Part shown: positions 26,829-36,625 of the stretch, in pieces
Position numbering within the stretch: position 1 is the stretch's first letter
Layout of the letters: each line of letters opens with the position of its first letter
NCBI RefSeq assembly: GCF_900142825.1
Contig: NZ_FRCH01000003.1
Span: forward strand, 62,001-126,000
DNA length: 64,000 nt
Reading direction: 5' to 3'
Source of the DNA: Rhodanobacter sp. OK091
Lineage (GTDB): Bacteria; Pseudomonadota; Gammaproteobacteria; Xanthomonadales; Rhodanobacteraceae
Notes under the pieces: model-generated
Database searches by the model: none
What the model was told of the DNA's origin: nothing
The model's input: the letters and a program-made list of their open reading frames with translations, nothing else
Position numbers and translations under genes: made by a program

Positions 26829-27275
26829 ATGTGGGAGCTTTCCGCGCATTACCTGTGGTGGATTCTCGCGTTGCTGCTGATTGCCGGCGAAGTGTTGCTG
26901 CCGGGTTATTTCATGCTGTGGATCGGTCTGGCCGCGGCCGCGATGGGTATGGTGCTGTGGGCTGTGCCGACGCTGGGCCTGCTCGCGCAGGCCGTGCTGT
27001 TCGCGTTGCTCGCGTTCGCCTTCTGCGTCGGTTATGCGCGCTGGCTGCGTCCGCGGTTGGAGCGCCGCGCACCTGGCGACGAGCGCCTGAACCGTCGTGG
27101 CGAGCAGATGATCGGTCAGCGCTACGTACTGGTCGAGCCTATCGTCAACGGCCGCGGCAAGGCTCGCGTGGGCGATGGCCAGTGGCTGGTCAGCGGGCCG
27201 GATCTGCCGCTGGGCAGCACGGTGGAAGTGGTGGCTGTCGAAGGCACCACCTTGCAGGTGCGTGCGGCTACATGA
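26829..27275 (+). CDS. NfeD family membrane protein
   Basis: Encodes 148 residues. The ATG at 26829 has GAGGTGG 5 bp upstream, so I prefer it over a GTG at 26820. There are three hydrophobic segments in the first 75 residues, followed by a C-terminal OB-fold domain (about 95-145, MIGQRYVLVEPIVNGRGKARVGD). This is the short NfeD type without the serine-protease domain. It partners the SPFH protein encoded just upstream and overlaps the next gene by ATGA. Confidence 0.9.
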   Translation: MWELSAHYLWWILALLLIAGEVLLPGYFMLWIGLAAAAMGMVLWAVPTLGLLAQAVLFALLAFAFCVGYARWLRPRLERRAPGDERLNRRGEQMIGQRYVLVEPIVNGRGKARVGDGQWLVSGPDLPLGSTVEVVAVEGTTLQVRAAT

Positions 27276-28552
27276 GCGCAGGTGACGCCATCCGCCGGCA
27301 GCAGTTCGCCACCACAGCGCCGACGACGCGGATCGCGTTTGTGCTGGAGCTGGCGCGACGGCTGCATCAGTACGGCACTTCGGCGCCGCGGTTGGAGATG
27401 GCGGTGGCCGGCGCGGCGCAGCGGCTGGGACTGGCCGCCGATGTGTGGTCCAGTCCCACCGCGATCATCATCTCCTTTGCCGATCTGGCGCAGGGCGAGG
27501 ACGGTGTGGCGCAGACCACCCAGGTGATGCGGCTGGCCCCGGGCGAGGTGAATCTGGAGCGCCTGTGCGAGGCCGACGATATCGCCGACCGCGCGATTGC
27601 CGGCGAACTGGATCTGCGCGAGGGCTTCCGCCTGCTGCGTGCGCTGGGCCGGCCGGATACCCGCCGCGAGAAAATCGGCCTGATCGCCAGCTATGGCCTG
27701 TCCGCCGCCAGCATCGCGGCGTTGTTCCTGCACAGCTCGTGGGTGGATCTGCTGGTGGCCGGCGTGATCGGCGTGATCATCGGCGGCATCAGCATGCTGG
27801 CGGCCAACCGGCCGCGACTGGCGGTGGCCAGCGATGCGATCTGCGCGCTGGTGGCCACCGCGGTGACCATCGTGGTCAGCGCGTTCGTGGTGCCGCTGGC
27901 GATCAAGTCGGTGGTGCTGGCCAGCCTGATCATCCTGATCCCGGGCATGTCGCTGACCACCGCGGTACGCGAAATCTCCAGCCAGCATCTGGTCTCCGGC
28001 ATGGCGCGCATGGGCGGTGCGATGTCGACCCTGCTCAAGCTCACCTTCGGCACCCTCGCGGCGACCCAGCTGTGTGGGGCGGTCGGCATCACTGCCCGCG
28101 ATTTTGCCTTGCCGGCGCTGCCGACGTGGACCGATTACCCGGCGCTGCTGGTGGCGGCGATCGCGTTCGCCATCTTGTTCCGTGCGGCCAGGCGCGACTG
28201 GCCGGTGGTGATCGTGGCGGTGATCGTGGGTTATCTGGCCACTCGCTGGGGGGGCGCGATTTCCGGCTCCTTGCCGGGCGCGCCGTTTGGCGTGTTCCTT
28301 GGCGGATTTCTGCTCGGTGCCATGTCGAACATCTATGCGCGATTCGCACGTCGGCCGGGTGCGGTGGTTCGCGAGCCCGGCATTCTGTTGCTGGTGCCGG
28401 GCAGCGTCGGTTTCCGCAGCATGTCGTTTCTGCTCGAACGGGACACTTCGCTGGGCCTGGATACCGGTCTGTTGCTGCTGACCTTGCTGGTGTCGCTGGT
28501 GGCCGGACTGATGTTCGGCGATCTGCTGGTTTCGCCGCGCCGATCGCTGTAA
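27272..28552 (+). CDS. threonine/serine exporter (ThrE family)
   Basis: Encodes 426 residues from the ATG at 27272, which overlaps the NfeD stop (ATGA); the open frame continues upstream inside NfeD and is rejected. It has an N-terminal soluble part (about 1-130, with FVLELARRLHQYGTSAPRLE) and then about ten transmembrane segments: the fused ThrE plus ThrE_2 domains that in E. coli are split as YjjP/YjjB. It predicts export of small amino acids or dipeptides at the inner membrane. A bidirectional terminator follows the stop. Confidence 0.88.
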   Translation: MSAGDAIRRQQFATTAPTTRIAFVLELARRLHQYGTSAPRLEMAVAGAAQRLGLAADVWSSPTAIIISFADLAQGEDGVAQTTQVMRLAPGEVNLERLCEADDIADRAIAGELDLREGFRLLRALGRPDTRREKIGLIASYGLSAASIAALFLHSSWVDLLVAGVIGVIIGGISMLAANRPRLAVASDAICALVATAVTIVVSAFVVPLAIKSVVLASLIILIPGMSLTTAVREISSQHLVSGMARMGGAMSTLLKLTFGTLAATQLCGAVGITARDFALPALPTWTDYPALLVAAIAFAILFRAARRDWPVVIVAVIVGYLATRWGGAISGSLPGAPFGVFLGGFLLGAMSNIYARFARRPGAVVREPGILLLVPGSVGFRSMSFLLERDTSLGLDTGLLLLTLLVSLVAGLMFGDLLVSPRRSL

Positions 28553-28561
28553 GGCGAATAT

Positions 28562-28591
28562 AAAAAACGCCGGCTTTCAGGCCGGCGTTTT
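28562..28591. terminator. bidirectional intrinsic terminator between thrE-like gene and hns-like gene
   Basis: Perfect stem AAAACGCCGGC (28564-28574) with GCCGGCGTTTT (28581-28591), loop TTTCAG. A-runs and T-runs on both sides allow termination of the convergent transcripts from both strands. Confidence 0.85.
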
Positions 28592-28672
28592 CATGTGAAT
28601 CGTTGATGTGGATCACATGGGATTTACCGATGCAGTGATCCCGATTCGATGATCCGATTTGAAGCGGGACGA

Positions 28673-28996
28673 TCAGATCACCAGATCCTTTTCCTTCTTG
28701 CCGGCCTTCAGCGCGTCGTTATACCAGTGCGGACGCTTGCCGCGGCCGGACCAGGTCTGCGCCGGATTGGCGGGATTGCGGTATTTCGGGGCGACCGTGC
28801 CGGTGGTGCGCTTGGCCTTGCCGCGGGTGCTGCCGAAAATATCCTCGAAGGTATATCCCTCGGCCTTGATCAGCGCGTGTACTTTCTCGCGCAGCTTGAC
28901 GACTTTTTCCTTGCGCAGTTCGTTCTGGCGAACCTGCGCCTTGCTGATCAGATCATTCAGCTGGGTGTGATTGAGATTCTTGATATCGACGGCCAT
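28673..28996 (-). CDS. H-NS family nucleoid protein
   Basis: Encodes 107 residues. The N-terminal half is a coiled-coil oligomerisation region (about 8-50, QLNDLISKAQVRQNELRKEK). The C-terminal half carries the H-NS DNA-binding core YRNPANPAQTWSGRGKRPHW (about 72-91). This is the short BpH3/XrvA-like form found in beta- and gammaproteobacteria. It would bind AT-rich DNA and silence genes. It is monocistronic, with a GGAG ribosome-binding site and about 300 bp of relatively AT-rich upstream DNA. Confidence 0.92.
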   Translation of the reverse strand: MAVDIKNLNHTQLNDLISKAQVRQNELRKEKVVKLREKVHALIKAEGYTFEDIFGSTRGKAKRTTGTVAPKYRNPANPAQTWSGRGKRPHWYNDALKAGKKEKDLVI

Positions 28997-29300
28997 GATG
29001 AACTCCGGGGGGTGAGTATCGGCAATTAAAACGTCCTGGCCGGTGTCTGATTATTATCGGGGACGGAGCCAGACGCGCGGAAAGTTGCAGCAGTCCGGAT
29101 TCTCGCTGATTGACGGAATAGTTGTAAAGCGCAATTCATCCAGAGAAGTACGCGTTCACATTAAACCCGATTAATGGCGCCGCGGTTGATTTGAATAATC
29201 GATATTCCGGATTTCGTTGCGTCGAATGCGCAAACGGCCGTGCACGGCGGCCGTTTTTTTGGTTAATTCCGGGTTATCTCCCCAGGTTCAGCCGCGACAT
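28997..29300. promoter_or_regulatory. AT-rich intergenic region upstream of the hns-like gene
   Basis: A 304-bp gap with A/T-rich stretches unusual for this genome (for example GATTATTATC near 29048 and TTGAATAATCGATATTCC near 29190). It likely holds the promoter of the H-NS-like gene, possibly with autoregulatory H-NS sites. I cannot place -35/-10 boxes with confidence. The proS-side terminator hairpin lies at 29232-29258. Confidence 0.45.
29232..29258. terminator. intrinsic terminator hairpin downstream of proS
   Basis: Stem AAACGGCCG (29232-29240) with CGGCCGTTT (29248-29256), loop GTGCACGG-like. On the plus strand it has a strong T-run; on the minus strand, where proS ends, only TTTGCG follows, so it may work better against plus-strand readthrough. 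Confidence 0.6.
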
Positions 29301-30998
29301 TCAGGAAAGCAAGGCGAACAGCTCGTCCTGGCTGAGTGCGCGACTCTCGCCCTCGCCGCGGGCGCGATATTCCAGCGTGCCGGCGGCCAGGCCCCGTTCG
29401 CTGACCACCACGCGATGCGGAATGCCGATCAGCTCCATGTCGGCAAACATGCCGCCCGGACGCAGGCCGCGATCATCCAGCACCGTCTCGACGCCATGCT
29501 GGCACAGCGACTGGTACAGCACCTCGGCGGCCGCAGCCACTTCAGGTAGGTTCTTTGGATTGATCACGCATACCGCCAACCGCCACGGTGCCATCGCCTC
29601 GGGCCACAGGATGCCGGCGTCGTCGTGGCGCTGTTCGATGGCGGCGGCGACGATGCGGCTGACGCCGATGCCGTAGCAGCCCATGGTCATCACCTGGGGT
29701 TTGCCGGTCTCGTCGATCACGCTGGCCTTGAGTACCTCGGCATATTTCTGGCCAAGCTGGAACACATGGCCGACCTCGATGCCGCGGGCGATATGCAGCA
29801 CACCCTTGCCGTCGGGCGAGAAGTCGCCCTCGACCACGTTGCGCAGGTCGGCGATGCGCGTGATGCGCGCATCGCGCTCCCAATTGGCGCCGGTGTAATG
29901 GCTCGCATCGGCCATGCCGCCGCAGACGAAATCGGCGAGCACGGCGGCATCGCGGTCGACGATGACGGGAATCGAATCGGGCAGGCCGACGGGGCCGATG
30001 AAGCCGGGGCGGGCGCCGGTGGCGGCGAAGATTTCCTCTTCGCTGGCGAGTACCGATTGATCGGGCAGTTCAGCCAGCTTGCCGGCCTTGACCTCGTTGA
30101 TCTCGTGATCGCCGCGCAGGCATAGCGCGACCAGACCTTCGCGGCCGCGCACCAGCAAGGTCTTGATGCATTGCTGCGGCGATACCTTGAGGAAGCTGCT
30201 GACCTCGGCGATGGTTTTCTGGATCGGTGTATCGACCCGCTGCAACGGCGCCGACGAAGCCGGACGCGCGTGGGTCGGCGCCAATGCCTCGGCCTTCTCC
30301 AGATTCGCGGCGTAATCGGAGCCGTCGGAAAACGCGATCGCATCTTCGCCGGAATCGGCCAGGACCTGGAATTCATGGCTGGCATTGCCGCCGATCGCTC
30401 CGGTATCGGCCTGCACCGCGCGGAAGGTCAACCCGAGCCGGGTGAAAATGCGCACATAAGCCTGATACATCACGGCATAGGTTTCAGCCAGCGACTCCTG
30501 GGTCAGGTGGAACGAATACGCGTCCTTCATCAGAAATTCGCGCGCGCGCATCACGCCGAAACGCGGACGGATTTCATCGCGGAACTTGGTCTGGATCTGA
30601 TAGAAGTTGACCGGCAGCTGCTTGTAGCTTTTCAGCTCGTTGCGGGCGAAATCGGTAATCACTTCCTCATGGGTCGGGCCGTAGCAGTATTCCTGCTGCT
30701 TGCGATCCTTGATTTTCAGCAGCTGGCCGCCGAATTTTTCCCAGCGGCCGGTTTCTTCCCATAACTCTTTCGGCTGAATCGACGGCATCAGCATTTCGAT
30801 CGCGCCGGCGCGGTTCATTTCCTCGCGTACGACGTGTTCCACCTTGCGCAGCACACGCAGGCCCAGAGGACTCCACGTGTACAGACCCGACGCGAGCCGG
30901 CGGATCATGCCCGCTCGCAGCATCAGCTGATGGCTGGCGATTTCGGCGTCGGCGGGGACTTCCTTGACGGTGGCCAGATGGAATTGGCTGAGGCGCAT
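29301..30998 (-). CDS. proS: prolyl-tRNA synthetase
   Basis: Encodes 565 residues; I start at the ATG giving [19 protein letters not shown], the standard bacterial ProS N-terminus, 33 bp inside the longest open frame. It is a class II synthetase charging tRNA-Pro. Motifs seen: [14 protein letters not shown], motif 2 [17 protein letters not shown] and motif 3 [16 protein letters not shown]. The central insertion (about residues 225-400) is the editing domain that hydrolyses Ala-tRNA-Pro. The C-terminal anticodon-binding domain follows. Single gene, not in an evident operon. Confidence 0.96.
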   Translation of the reverse strand: MRLSQFHLATVKEVPADAEIASHQLMLRAGMIRRLASGLYTWSPLGLRVLRKVEHVVREEMNRAGAIEMLMPSIQPKELWEETGRWEKFGGQLLKIKDRKQQEYCYGPTHEEVITDFARNELKSYKQLPVNFYQIQTKFRDEIRPRFGVMRAREFLMKDAYSFHLTQESLAETYAVMYQAYVRIFTRLGLTFRAVQADTGAIGGNASHEFQVLADSGEDAIAFSDGSDYAANLEKAEALAPTHARPASSAPLQRVDTPIQKTIAEVSSFLKVSPQQCIKTLLVRGREGLVALCLRGDHEINEVKAGKLAELPDQSVLASEEEIFAATGARPGFIGPVGLPDSIPVIVDRDAAVLADFVCGGMADASHYTGANWERDARITRIADLRNVVEGDFSPDGKGVLHIARGIEVGHVFQLGQKYAEVLKASVIDETGKPQVMTMGCYGIGVSRIVAAAIEQRHDDAGILWPEAMAPWRLAVCVINPKNLPEVAAAAEVLYQSLCQHGVETVLDDRGLRPGGMFADMELIGIPHRVVVSERGLAAGTLEYRARGEGESRALSQDELFALLS

Positions 30999-31103
30999 GC
31001 GAGGCATTCCGGCATAAATGAAGACGCCCATTGTAGCGGGCTGCTGCCGTCGTCGCTGATAGCTGGGGCGACGGCAGAACCGCCGTCGCCGTGAATCGGG
31101 CTA

Positions 31104-31526
31104 TTACTTGGATTGGCAATACAAGTCGTATTGGCTCTGGGCGGCGCTGGTCTGCTGTTTGCGCTGGTCGGCGTCGAGCGCCACGGTCTTGCCATTCTGC
31201 TGCATGACCACCTGGCCGCTGCCTTGCAACGCGGTGATATTGGCTTTCAGCGAGTTGCACAGCTTGTTGCGGTTTTCCGGGTTGTCCGCCACCGGCTGGG
31301 CCGGCGCGGCGGCGGGCTGGCTGCTGCCGGCCGCGCTTGCGGCGGCAGCCGGTGTGGCCAGCGGCTCCACCGTACCGGTGGTGGTTACCTTGGAGAATTT
31401 CGTGCCCTGCGCCGGCGGCGTTTCCGAGTAATGCACGGTTCCGCTGGCGTCTGTCCACTTGTAGACCTGGGCGGTGGCCAGGGGGGCCAGCAACAGCAGC
31501 GCCACGGCGATCAGCGAACGGTGCAT
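31104..31526 (-). CDS. DUF4124 domain-containing exported protein
   Basis: Encodes 140 residues from the ATG at 31526, preceded by GGAGA; the longer start at 31538 adds four residues. A signal peptide (MHRSLIAVALLLLAPLATA) is followed at once by the DUF4124 signature VYKWTDASGTVHYSETPP. An Ala/Pro/Gln-rich linker and a basic C-terminal part end in QSQYDLYCQSK. The domain is common in xanthomonad and pseudomonad envelope proteins; its function is unknown. Two tandem 20-bp repeats lie in its 5' region. Confidence 0.85.
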   Translation of the reverse strand: MHRSLIAVALLLLAPLATAQVYKWTDASGTVHYSETPPAQGTKFSKVTTTGTVEPLATPAAAASAAGSSQPAAAPAQPVADNPENRNKLCNSLKANITALQGSGQVVMQQNGKTVALDADQRKQQTSAAQSQYDLYCQSK

Positions 31527-31540
31527 GGTGTTCTCCATTT

Positions 31541-31580
31541 CATGGGAAATCGCTAGCTTTCAAGGGAAATCGCTAGCTGT
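31541..31580. repeat. two tandem 20-bp repeats upstream of the DUF4124 gene
   Basis: Two adjacent 20-bp units (31541-31560 and 31561-31580) differ at two positions. Each contains GGGAAATCGCTAGCT with the palindrome GCTAGC. A 20-bp period places both units on one DNA face, so an operator is possible; slippage duplication is the alternative. Confidence 0.55.
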
Positions 31581-31655
31581 CTTGTTATCACTGTGTCGGC
31601 CCGGACTCAAGCAGCCGATGGTTTACACTGCGCGCATCCTGTCACGGATTGATTC

Positions 31656-32438
31656 ATGAGCGAGATCTTACCCGTACGCCCGCCCCGCCACCGGGGTATT
31701 TACCTGCTGCCGAACCTGTTCACCACCGGGGCGATGTTCGCGGGTTTTTACGCGATTATCGCCAGCATCGGCGGTCGTTACACCGAGGCGGCCGTGGCGG
31801 TATTCATTGCCGCCGTGCTGGACGGCATGGACGGGCGTGTCGCGCGGATGACCGGCACCCAGACCGAATTCGGCGTGCAATACGACTCGCTGTCCGATCT
31901 GGTCAGCTTCGGGCTGGCGCCGGCGCTGGTGATGTATACGTGGTCGCTGTCGGCGTTGCGCGATTTCGGCCCGTTGTGGGGCAAGCTGGGCTGGGCCGCA
32001 GCGTTCATCTATGCCGCCTGCGCCGCGTTGCGGCTGGCGCGCTTCAATACCCAGGTCGGCGTGGCCGACAAGCGCTATTTCCAGGGGCTGGCCAGTCCGG
32101 CGGCGGCGGCGGTGTGCATGTCGTTCGTGTGGAGCGTGGACAAGTTCGGCCTGTCCGGCAGCGAGTTCTGCTTCATCACACCGGTGATCGCAGTGGTCGT
32201 TGGCTTGCTGATGGTCAGCCGGTTCCGTTATTTCAGCTTCAAGTCGCTGCCGTTGGGCGAGCGCCAGCGCGTGCCGTTTGGCTGGATGGTCGGCGCCGTG
32301 CTGTTGATCGCGCTGCTGATCCTGGATACGCCGCGGGTGCTGTTTGCCGGTTTCACGATTTATCTGCTGTCCGGGCCGGTATGGACGGTCTGGGGCCTGG
32401 CCACACATCGGCGCCGGACGAGGCGCAATCCGGCATGA
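31656..32438 (+). CDS. pssA: CDP-diacylglycerol--serine O-phosphatidyltransferase
   Basis: Encodes 260 residues. It is an integral membrane CDP-alcohol phosphatidyltransferase that makes phosphatidylserine, the precursor of phosphatidylethanolamine. The family motif DGx2ARx8Gx3Dx3D is present as D59-G60, A63-R64, G73, D77, D81, with an extra D56. About seven hydrophobic segments. This is the membrane-type enzyme (as in Bacillus), not the soluble E. coli type. The stop overlaps the next start as ATGA. Confidence 0.93.
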   Translation: MSEILPVRPPRHRGIYLLPNLFTTGAMFAGFYAIIASIGGRYTEAAVAVFIAAVLDGMDGRVARMTGTQTEFGVQYDSLSDLVSFGLAPALVMYTWSLSALRDFGPLWGKLGWAAAFIYAACAALRLARFNTQVGVADKRYFQGLASPAAAAVCMSFVWSVDKFGLSGSEFCFITPVIAVVVGLLMVSRFRYFSFKSLPLGERQRVPFGWMVGAVLLIALLILDTPRVLFAGFTIYLLSGPVWTVWGLATHRRRTRRNPA

Positions 32439-32929
32439 ATGCGAGCCCGCGCCAGCACGCAACCGTCAGCCATCGCGATCGTGTATTGCGCGCGCTGGGC
32501 GTGACGCCGTGGGTGCGGAGAACGGCACCGGAGCTGCCGGCAGGCGCCATCGAGTCGAATCCGCCGATGGCCGATACGGACGCCGGAGTCGCCTGCGTGG
32601 TGGTGTTGCCGGAGGGTTGCAGCACGCGCGAACTCGACCTGCTGGGCCGCGCGCTCAATGCCTGCGGCGCAGCGCTGGCCCGTGCCGCGCGCGTCACGGT
32701 ACGTGGCGGCCAGCTCGCAGCAGACCTGCCCGAGGCGCGCGCCTATCTGGTGTTCGGCGAGGCACAAGCGCATGCGCTGGGACGCACATTGCCGGCAGCG
32801 GCGATGCATCAGGCGCAGATCGTGCTGGCCGATGAGCCGGCCCTGGTGCTGATCAGCGCCGGTGCCAAACGGCGGCTGTGGAGCGCGCTGCGCAATCTGC
32901 GCCGCGCGCTGGCCACAGCGGGCGGTTAG
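32435..32929 (+). CDS. candidate HolD-like protein (DNA polymerase III psi subunit)
   Basis: Encodes 164 residues, with the start at 32435 overlapping the pssA stop (ATGA). The N-terminus RDRVLRALGVTPWVRRTAPE resembles that of E. coli HolD (RDWQLQQLGITQWSLRR), and a C-terminal KRRLWSALRNL resembles HolD's ARAALWQQI helix. The next gene is rimI, and holD-rimI is the E. coli order. These three points support a divergent psi clamp-loader subunit, which bridges clamp loader and SSB. The middle is poorly conserved and the protein is longer than E. coli HolD (137 residues). Function is inferred; otherwise hypothetical. Confidence 0.6.
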   Translation: MNASPRQHATVSHRDRVLRALGVTPWVRRTAPELPAGAIESNPPMADTDAGVACVVVLPEGCSTRELDLLGRALNACGAALARAARVTVRGGQLAADLPEARAYLVFGEAQAHALGRTLPAAAMHQAQIVLADEPALVLISAGAKRRLWSALRNLRRALATAGG

Positions 32930-32934
32930 CCGTG

Positions 32935-33405
32935 ATGGTCGCGGTCATCAAACCGGTGATCCAGGTACGCGCCATGCGCGCCGAGGACCTGGCCACGGTC
33001 AGTGCGATGGAAAATATCTCCTACGACTTCCCGTGGTCGGCCGGCATCTTTGCCGATTGCGTGAAAGCCGGGCATCCGTGCTGGGTGCTGTGCGTGGATG
33101 CGGACATCGCCGGCTACGGCATCCTGTCGATGGGCGCGGGCGAGGCACACGTGCTGAACATCTGCATCGGGCCGGACTTTCGCGGCCGCGGGCTGGGCCG
33201 GCATCTGCTCGGTCGGTTGCTGGACATCGCGCGCTGGAATGGTGCGGAACGAGTGTTCCTGGAAGTGCGGCCATCGAATCCGCTGGCGAAAGCGTTGTAC
33301 GAGTCGGTGGGATTCAACGAGATAGGTCGGCGGCCGCGCTATTACCCGGCGCACGATGGGCGCGAGGATGCGATCGTGATGGCGCTGGATTTGTTGCCGT
33401 CGTAG
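32935..33405 (+). CDS. rimI: ribosomal protein S18-alanine N-acetyltransferase
   Basis: Encodes 156 residues from the ATG at 32935; an in-frame extension to 32878 overlaps the upstream gene. It is a GNAT-fold acetyltransferase. Motif A, which binds acetyl-CoA, is LNICIGPDFRGRGLGRHLL; the RimI signature region FLEVRPSNPLAKALYESVGF follows, then the YYP motif (RPRYYPAHDGREDA). It acetylates the N-terminal alanine of ribosomal protein S18. Five bp after the candidate holD gene, last of the pssA operon. Confidence 0.93.
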   Translation: MVAVIKPVIQVRAMRAEDLATVSAMENISYDFPWSAGIFADCVKAGHPCWVLCVDADIAGYGILSMGAGEAHVLNICIGPDFRGRGLGRHLLGRLLDIARWNGAERVFLEVRPSNPLAKALYESVGFNEIGRRPRYYPAHDGREDAIVMALDLLPS

Positions 33406-33449
33406 TGCGCTGCGCTACGACGATATGGACACATGCTCCTCGCGTTTGC

Positions 33450-33487
33450 CTCCTCTCCCCTCCGGGGAGAGGATTGAGGTGAGGGGG
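33450..33487. repeat. REP-like TCCTCTCCCC/GGGGAGAGGA hairpin
   Basis: Perfect stem CCTCTCCCC/GGGGAGAGG with a short TCC loop, followed by ATTGAGGTGAGGGGG. Same family and same TGAGG tail as 12380-12429 and 36626-36660. Located after rimI. Confidence 0.65.
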
Positions 33488-33541
33488 CGGGTGCTCGCGG
33501 TGCAGCTTCTAGATTTTACGGGATCAGCGCGCCTAGCTTCA

Positions 33542-33629
33542 TGTAGGAGCCCGCTTGCGGGCGATTGCTCTTGCTTCAAATCTCTCCAACCATCGGAGCA
33601 AAAGCATCGCCCGCGAGCGGGCTCCTACA
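33542..33629. repeat. REP doublet: inverted 24-bp GTAGGAGCCCGC repeats
   Basis: The 24-bp units at 33542-33565 and 33606-33629 are inverted copies with one mismatch, 40 bp apart. Each holds an internal hairpin (GCCCGC/GCGGGC) after GTAGGAGC. This is the layout of a REP doublet (REPIN), lying between the convergent rimI and valS genes. Confidence 0.75.
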
Positions 33630-33661
33630 CACATGCAAGGTGGCGGGATCCGCTCGCTTGT

Positions 33662-36505
33662 TCAGCCCAGCTTCCGCGCCTGCTCGCGCAAGGCCGTCAG
33701 CGTGGTGTTCCAGTCGGTGATGCGCTGGCGTTCCTGGACGACGACTTCGGCGGGAGCATTGGCCACGAAGTTGGCGTTGCCGAGTTTGCCTTCGCACTTT
33801 TTGATCTCGACTTCGATGCGGGTGATTTCCTTGGCCAGGCGGGTTTTCTCGGCGCCGAGATCGATCAGGCCAGCGAGCGGGATCATCACGCGCAGCGTGC
33901 CGACCACGGCCGCCGCGGCGGCCGGTTCGTCGGCTCCGGCTTCGACCCATTGCGGCGAGTCGGTGCGGGCGAGGAAGGCGATCTGGGCGGCGAACTTCGC
34001 CACGCGAGCACGATCGCCGGCGTCGCCGTCGGCGAGCAGCAGCGGGATGGTCTTGGCGGGCGAGACATTCATTTCCGAGCGGATCCTGCGGATGCCGCTG
34101 AGCACGTTCTTGAACCACTCGATCTCAGCCGTTGCCGCGTCATCCGCACCGATCTCTTCGGCGCGCGGCCATGGCCGCTGCATCAGGCTGCCTTCGGTGA
34201 GGTCGAGCTTCGGCGCCACTGACTGCCAGATTTCTTCCGTGATGAACGGGATCACCGGATGCAGCGCGCGCAGCACGCTTTCCAGCACCACCAATAAAGT
34301 GTGGCGCGTCGAGGCGGCGGCGATGGCGTCCTCACCGTTCAAGGCCGGCTTGGCCAGCTCGAGGAACCAGTCGCAGTACTCGTTCCAGACGAACTCGTAG
34401 AGCGATTGCGCCAGCAGATCGAAGCGGTAGGTAGTGAAATGCTGCTCGACCTCGCTCAGCGTCTGCTTGAGACGCGTGAGGATCCAGCGTTCCGCCTCGG
34501 TCACCGGAGCGCCTGCGGGCGCCGCGATCTCGCCTTCCGGCAGGTTCATCAGCACAAACCGCGCCGCATTCCACAGCTTGTTGCAGAACGCCTTGTAGCC
34601 TTCGGCGCGCTTGATGTCGAAGTTGATCGTGCGGCTGTAGCTGGCCAGCGCGGCGAAGGTGAAGCGCAGCGCATCGGTGCCGATCGCGGGGATGCCGGCC
34701 GGGTAATCCTTGCGGACACGCTTCTCGACTTTCTCGCGCACCTGCGGAATCAGCAATGACTTGGTGGACTTCGCCACCAGCGGCTCCAGCTCGACGCCGT
34801 CGATCAGGTCCAGCGGATCCAGCGTGTTGCCCTTGGACTTGGACATCTTCTGGCCTTCCGCATCGCGCACGATGGCGTTGATGTAGACCTCGCGGAACGG
34901 CACCTGGCCAACGAAGTACTTGGTCGCCATCACCATGCGGGCGACCCAGAAGAAGATGATGTCGAAGCCGGTGACCAGCACGGCGCTGGGCAGGAAGATC
35001 TTGTCCTGTTCCCAGTTCGCCACGACTTCGCCGCGCTCGTTCTTCACCGGACCATTCGCCGGCCAACCCAGCGTGGAGAATGGCCACAGCGCCGAGCTGA
35101 ACCAGGTGTCGAGCACGTCCTCGTCCTGGCGCAGCGCGCCGACCGGCGCGGTGGTGGCGTTGGCGCGCGCGTCCGCCTCGTCCTCGCCCACGAAGATGTT
35201 GCCGGCCTCGTCGTACCAGGCCGGAATACGATGGCCCCACCACAGCTGGCGGCTGATGCACCAGTCCTGGATGTTGTCCAGCCACTGCGTGTACGTGGTC
35301 GACCAGTTTTCCGGCACGAACTTGATTTCGCCCGAACGCACGGCATCCAGCGCCGGCTGGGTGATCGCCTGGCGGCCGCCGGGACGTCCATCGGACAGCG
35401 TGTCGGTGGTGAGGTCGACGAACCACTGGTCGGTCAGCATCGGCTCGATCACCGCGTCCGAACGGTCGCTCACCGGCACCTGCAGCTTGTGCGGTTTGGT
35501 TTCGACCAGCAGGCCGGCGGCTTCCAGATCGGCCAGCACGCGCTTGCGTGCGTCGTAGCGGTCGAGGCCGCGATATTTTTCCGGCGCGTTGTCGTTGACC
35601 TTCGCGGCCAGCGTGAAAATGGTGATCGGTGCCAGCTTGTGACGCTGGCCGATCGCATAGTCGTTGAAGTCGTGCGCCGGCGTGATCTTGACGCAGCCGG
35701 TGCCGAAATCCTTGTCGACGTAGTCGTCGGCGATGACGGGAATCTCGCGATCCGTCAGCGGCAGCTTCAGCGTCCGGCCGACCAGATGCGCGTAGCGCTC
35801 GTCCTCCGGATGCACCGCCACGGCGACGTCGCCGAGCATGGTCTCCGGACGCGTGGTGGCGACCACCACGCTTTCGTCGCTGCCCGCGCCACTCTTATCA
35901 TTGACGGGATAGCGGATCGACCACATATGCCCGTCGCGCTCGACGTTGTTCACTTCCAGATCGGATACCGCGGTGCCCAGCACCGGGTCCCAGTTCACCA
36001 GCCGGTTGCCGCGGTAGATCAATCCCGCGCGATACCAGTCGATGAATACCTTGCGCACCGCGGCCGACAGGCCTTCGTCCATGGTGAAGCGCTCACGCGA
36101 CCAGTCCGCGGCGGCACCAATGCGGCGCATCTGGTTGGTGATGGTGGAGCCGGACTCCTCTTTCCATTTCCATACACGCTCGACGAACGCATCGCGGCCC
36201 AGGTCGTGCCGCGTCTTGTCCTCGATGGCGAGCTGGTTCTCTACGATCTTCTGCGTGGCGATGCCTGCGTGGTCGGTGCCGACCTGCCACAGCGTGTTCA
36301 TGCCGCGCATGCGCTGGTAGCGCACCAGCATATCCATCACGGTCTGCTGGAAGGCATGCCCCATGTGCAGCGTGCCGGTGACGTTCGGCGGCGGCAGCAG
36401 GATGCAATACGGCTCGCCCTTGCCCGATGGCTGGAACGCGCCGCTGGCTTCCCAGCGCTCGTACCACTTCGACTCGATCTGGGCGGGTTCGAAACTCTTT
36501 TCCAT
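33662..36505 (-). CDS. valS: valyl-tRNA synthetase
   Basis: Encodes 947 residues, the normal length. A class I synthetase: HMGH at 47-50 (in [13 protein letters not shown]) and KMSKS at 553-557. Between them lie the CP1 editing domain that removes Thr-tRNA-Val ([30 protein letters not shown]) and the catalytic core. An anticodon-binding domain and a C-terminal coiled coil (about 880-945, [19 protein letters not shown]) complete it. Monocistronic as far as visible, with the REP doublet downstream and a REP-like hairpin upstream. Confidence 0.97.
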   Translation of the reverse strand: MEKSFEPAQIESKWYERWEASGAFQPSGKGEPYCILLPPPNVTGTLHMGHAFQQTVMDMLVRYQRMRGMNTLWQVGTDHAGIATQKIVENQLAIEDKTRHDLGRDAFVERVWKWKEESGSTITNQMRRIGAAADWSRERFTMDEGLSAAVRKVFIDWYRAGLIYRGNRLVNWDPVLGTAVSDLEVNNVERDGHMWSIRYPVNDKSGAGSDESVVVATTRPETMLGDVAVAVHPEDERYAHLVGRTLKLPLTDREIPVIADDYVDKDFGTGCVKITPAHDFNDYAIGQRHKLAPITIFTLAAKVNDNAPEKYRGLDRYDARKRVLADLEAAGLLVETKPHKLQVPVSDRSDAVIEPMLTDQWFVDLTTDTLSDGRPGGRQAITQPALDAVRSGEIKFVPENWSTTYTQWLDNIQDWCISRQLWWGHRIPAWYDEAGNIFVGEDEADARANATTAPVGALRQDEDVLDTWFSSALWPFSTLGWPANGPVKNERGEVVANWEQDKIFLPSAVLVTGFDIIFFWVARMVMATKYFVGQVPFREVYINAIVRDAEGQKMSKSKGNTLDPLDLIDGVELEPLVAKSTKSLLIPQVREKVEKRVRKDYPAGIPAIGTDALRFTFAALASYSRTINFDIKRAEGYKAFCNKLWNAARFVLMNLPEGEIAAPAGAPVTEAERWILTRLKQTLSEVEQHFTTYRFDLLAQSLYEFVWNEYCDWFLELAKPALNGEDAIAAASTRHTLLVVLESVLRALHPVIPFITEEIWQSVAPKLDLTEGSLMQRPWPRAEEIGADDAATAEIEWFKNVLSGIRRIRSEMNVSPAKTIPLLLADGDAGDRARVAKFAAQIAFLARTDSPQWVEAGADEPAAAAAVVGTLRVMIPLAGLIDLGAEKTRLAKEITRIEVEIKKCEGKLGNANFVANAPAEVVVQERQRITDWNTTLTALREQARKLG

Positions 36506-36625
36506 CGGGATTGCGCTCGGTGGCGCGCGCAGGGCGCACGCTTTGTCGTGGGTTAAAGCCGGTCATTGTACGGGGAGGGGGCTGGGCTGCCAAAAATGGC
36601 CGGCCGCAGCCTGGGTCGGTTCTTG

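Noticed and set aside
26831-27271. N-terminal extension of the ThrE-type open frame
   Set aside because: It overlaps the NfeD gene in another frame and shows no homology; the ATG overlapping the NfeD stop is the natural start.
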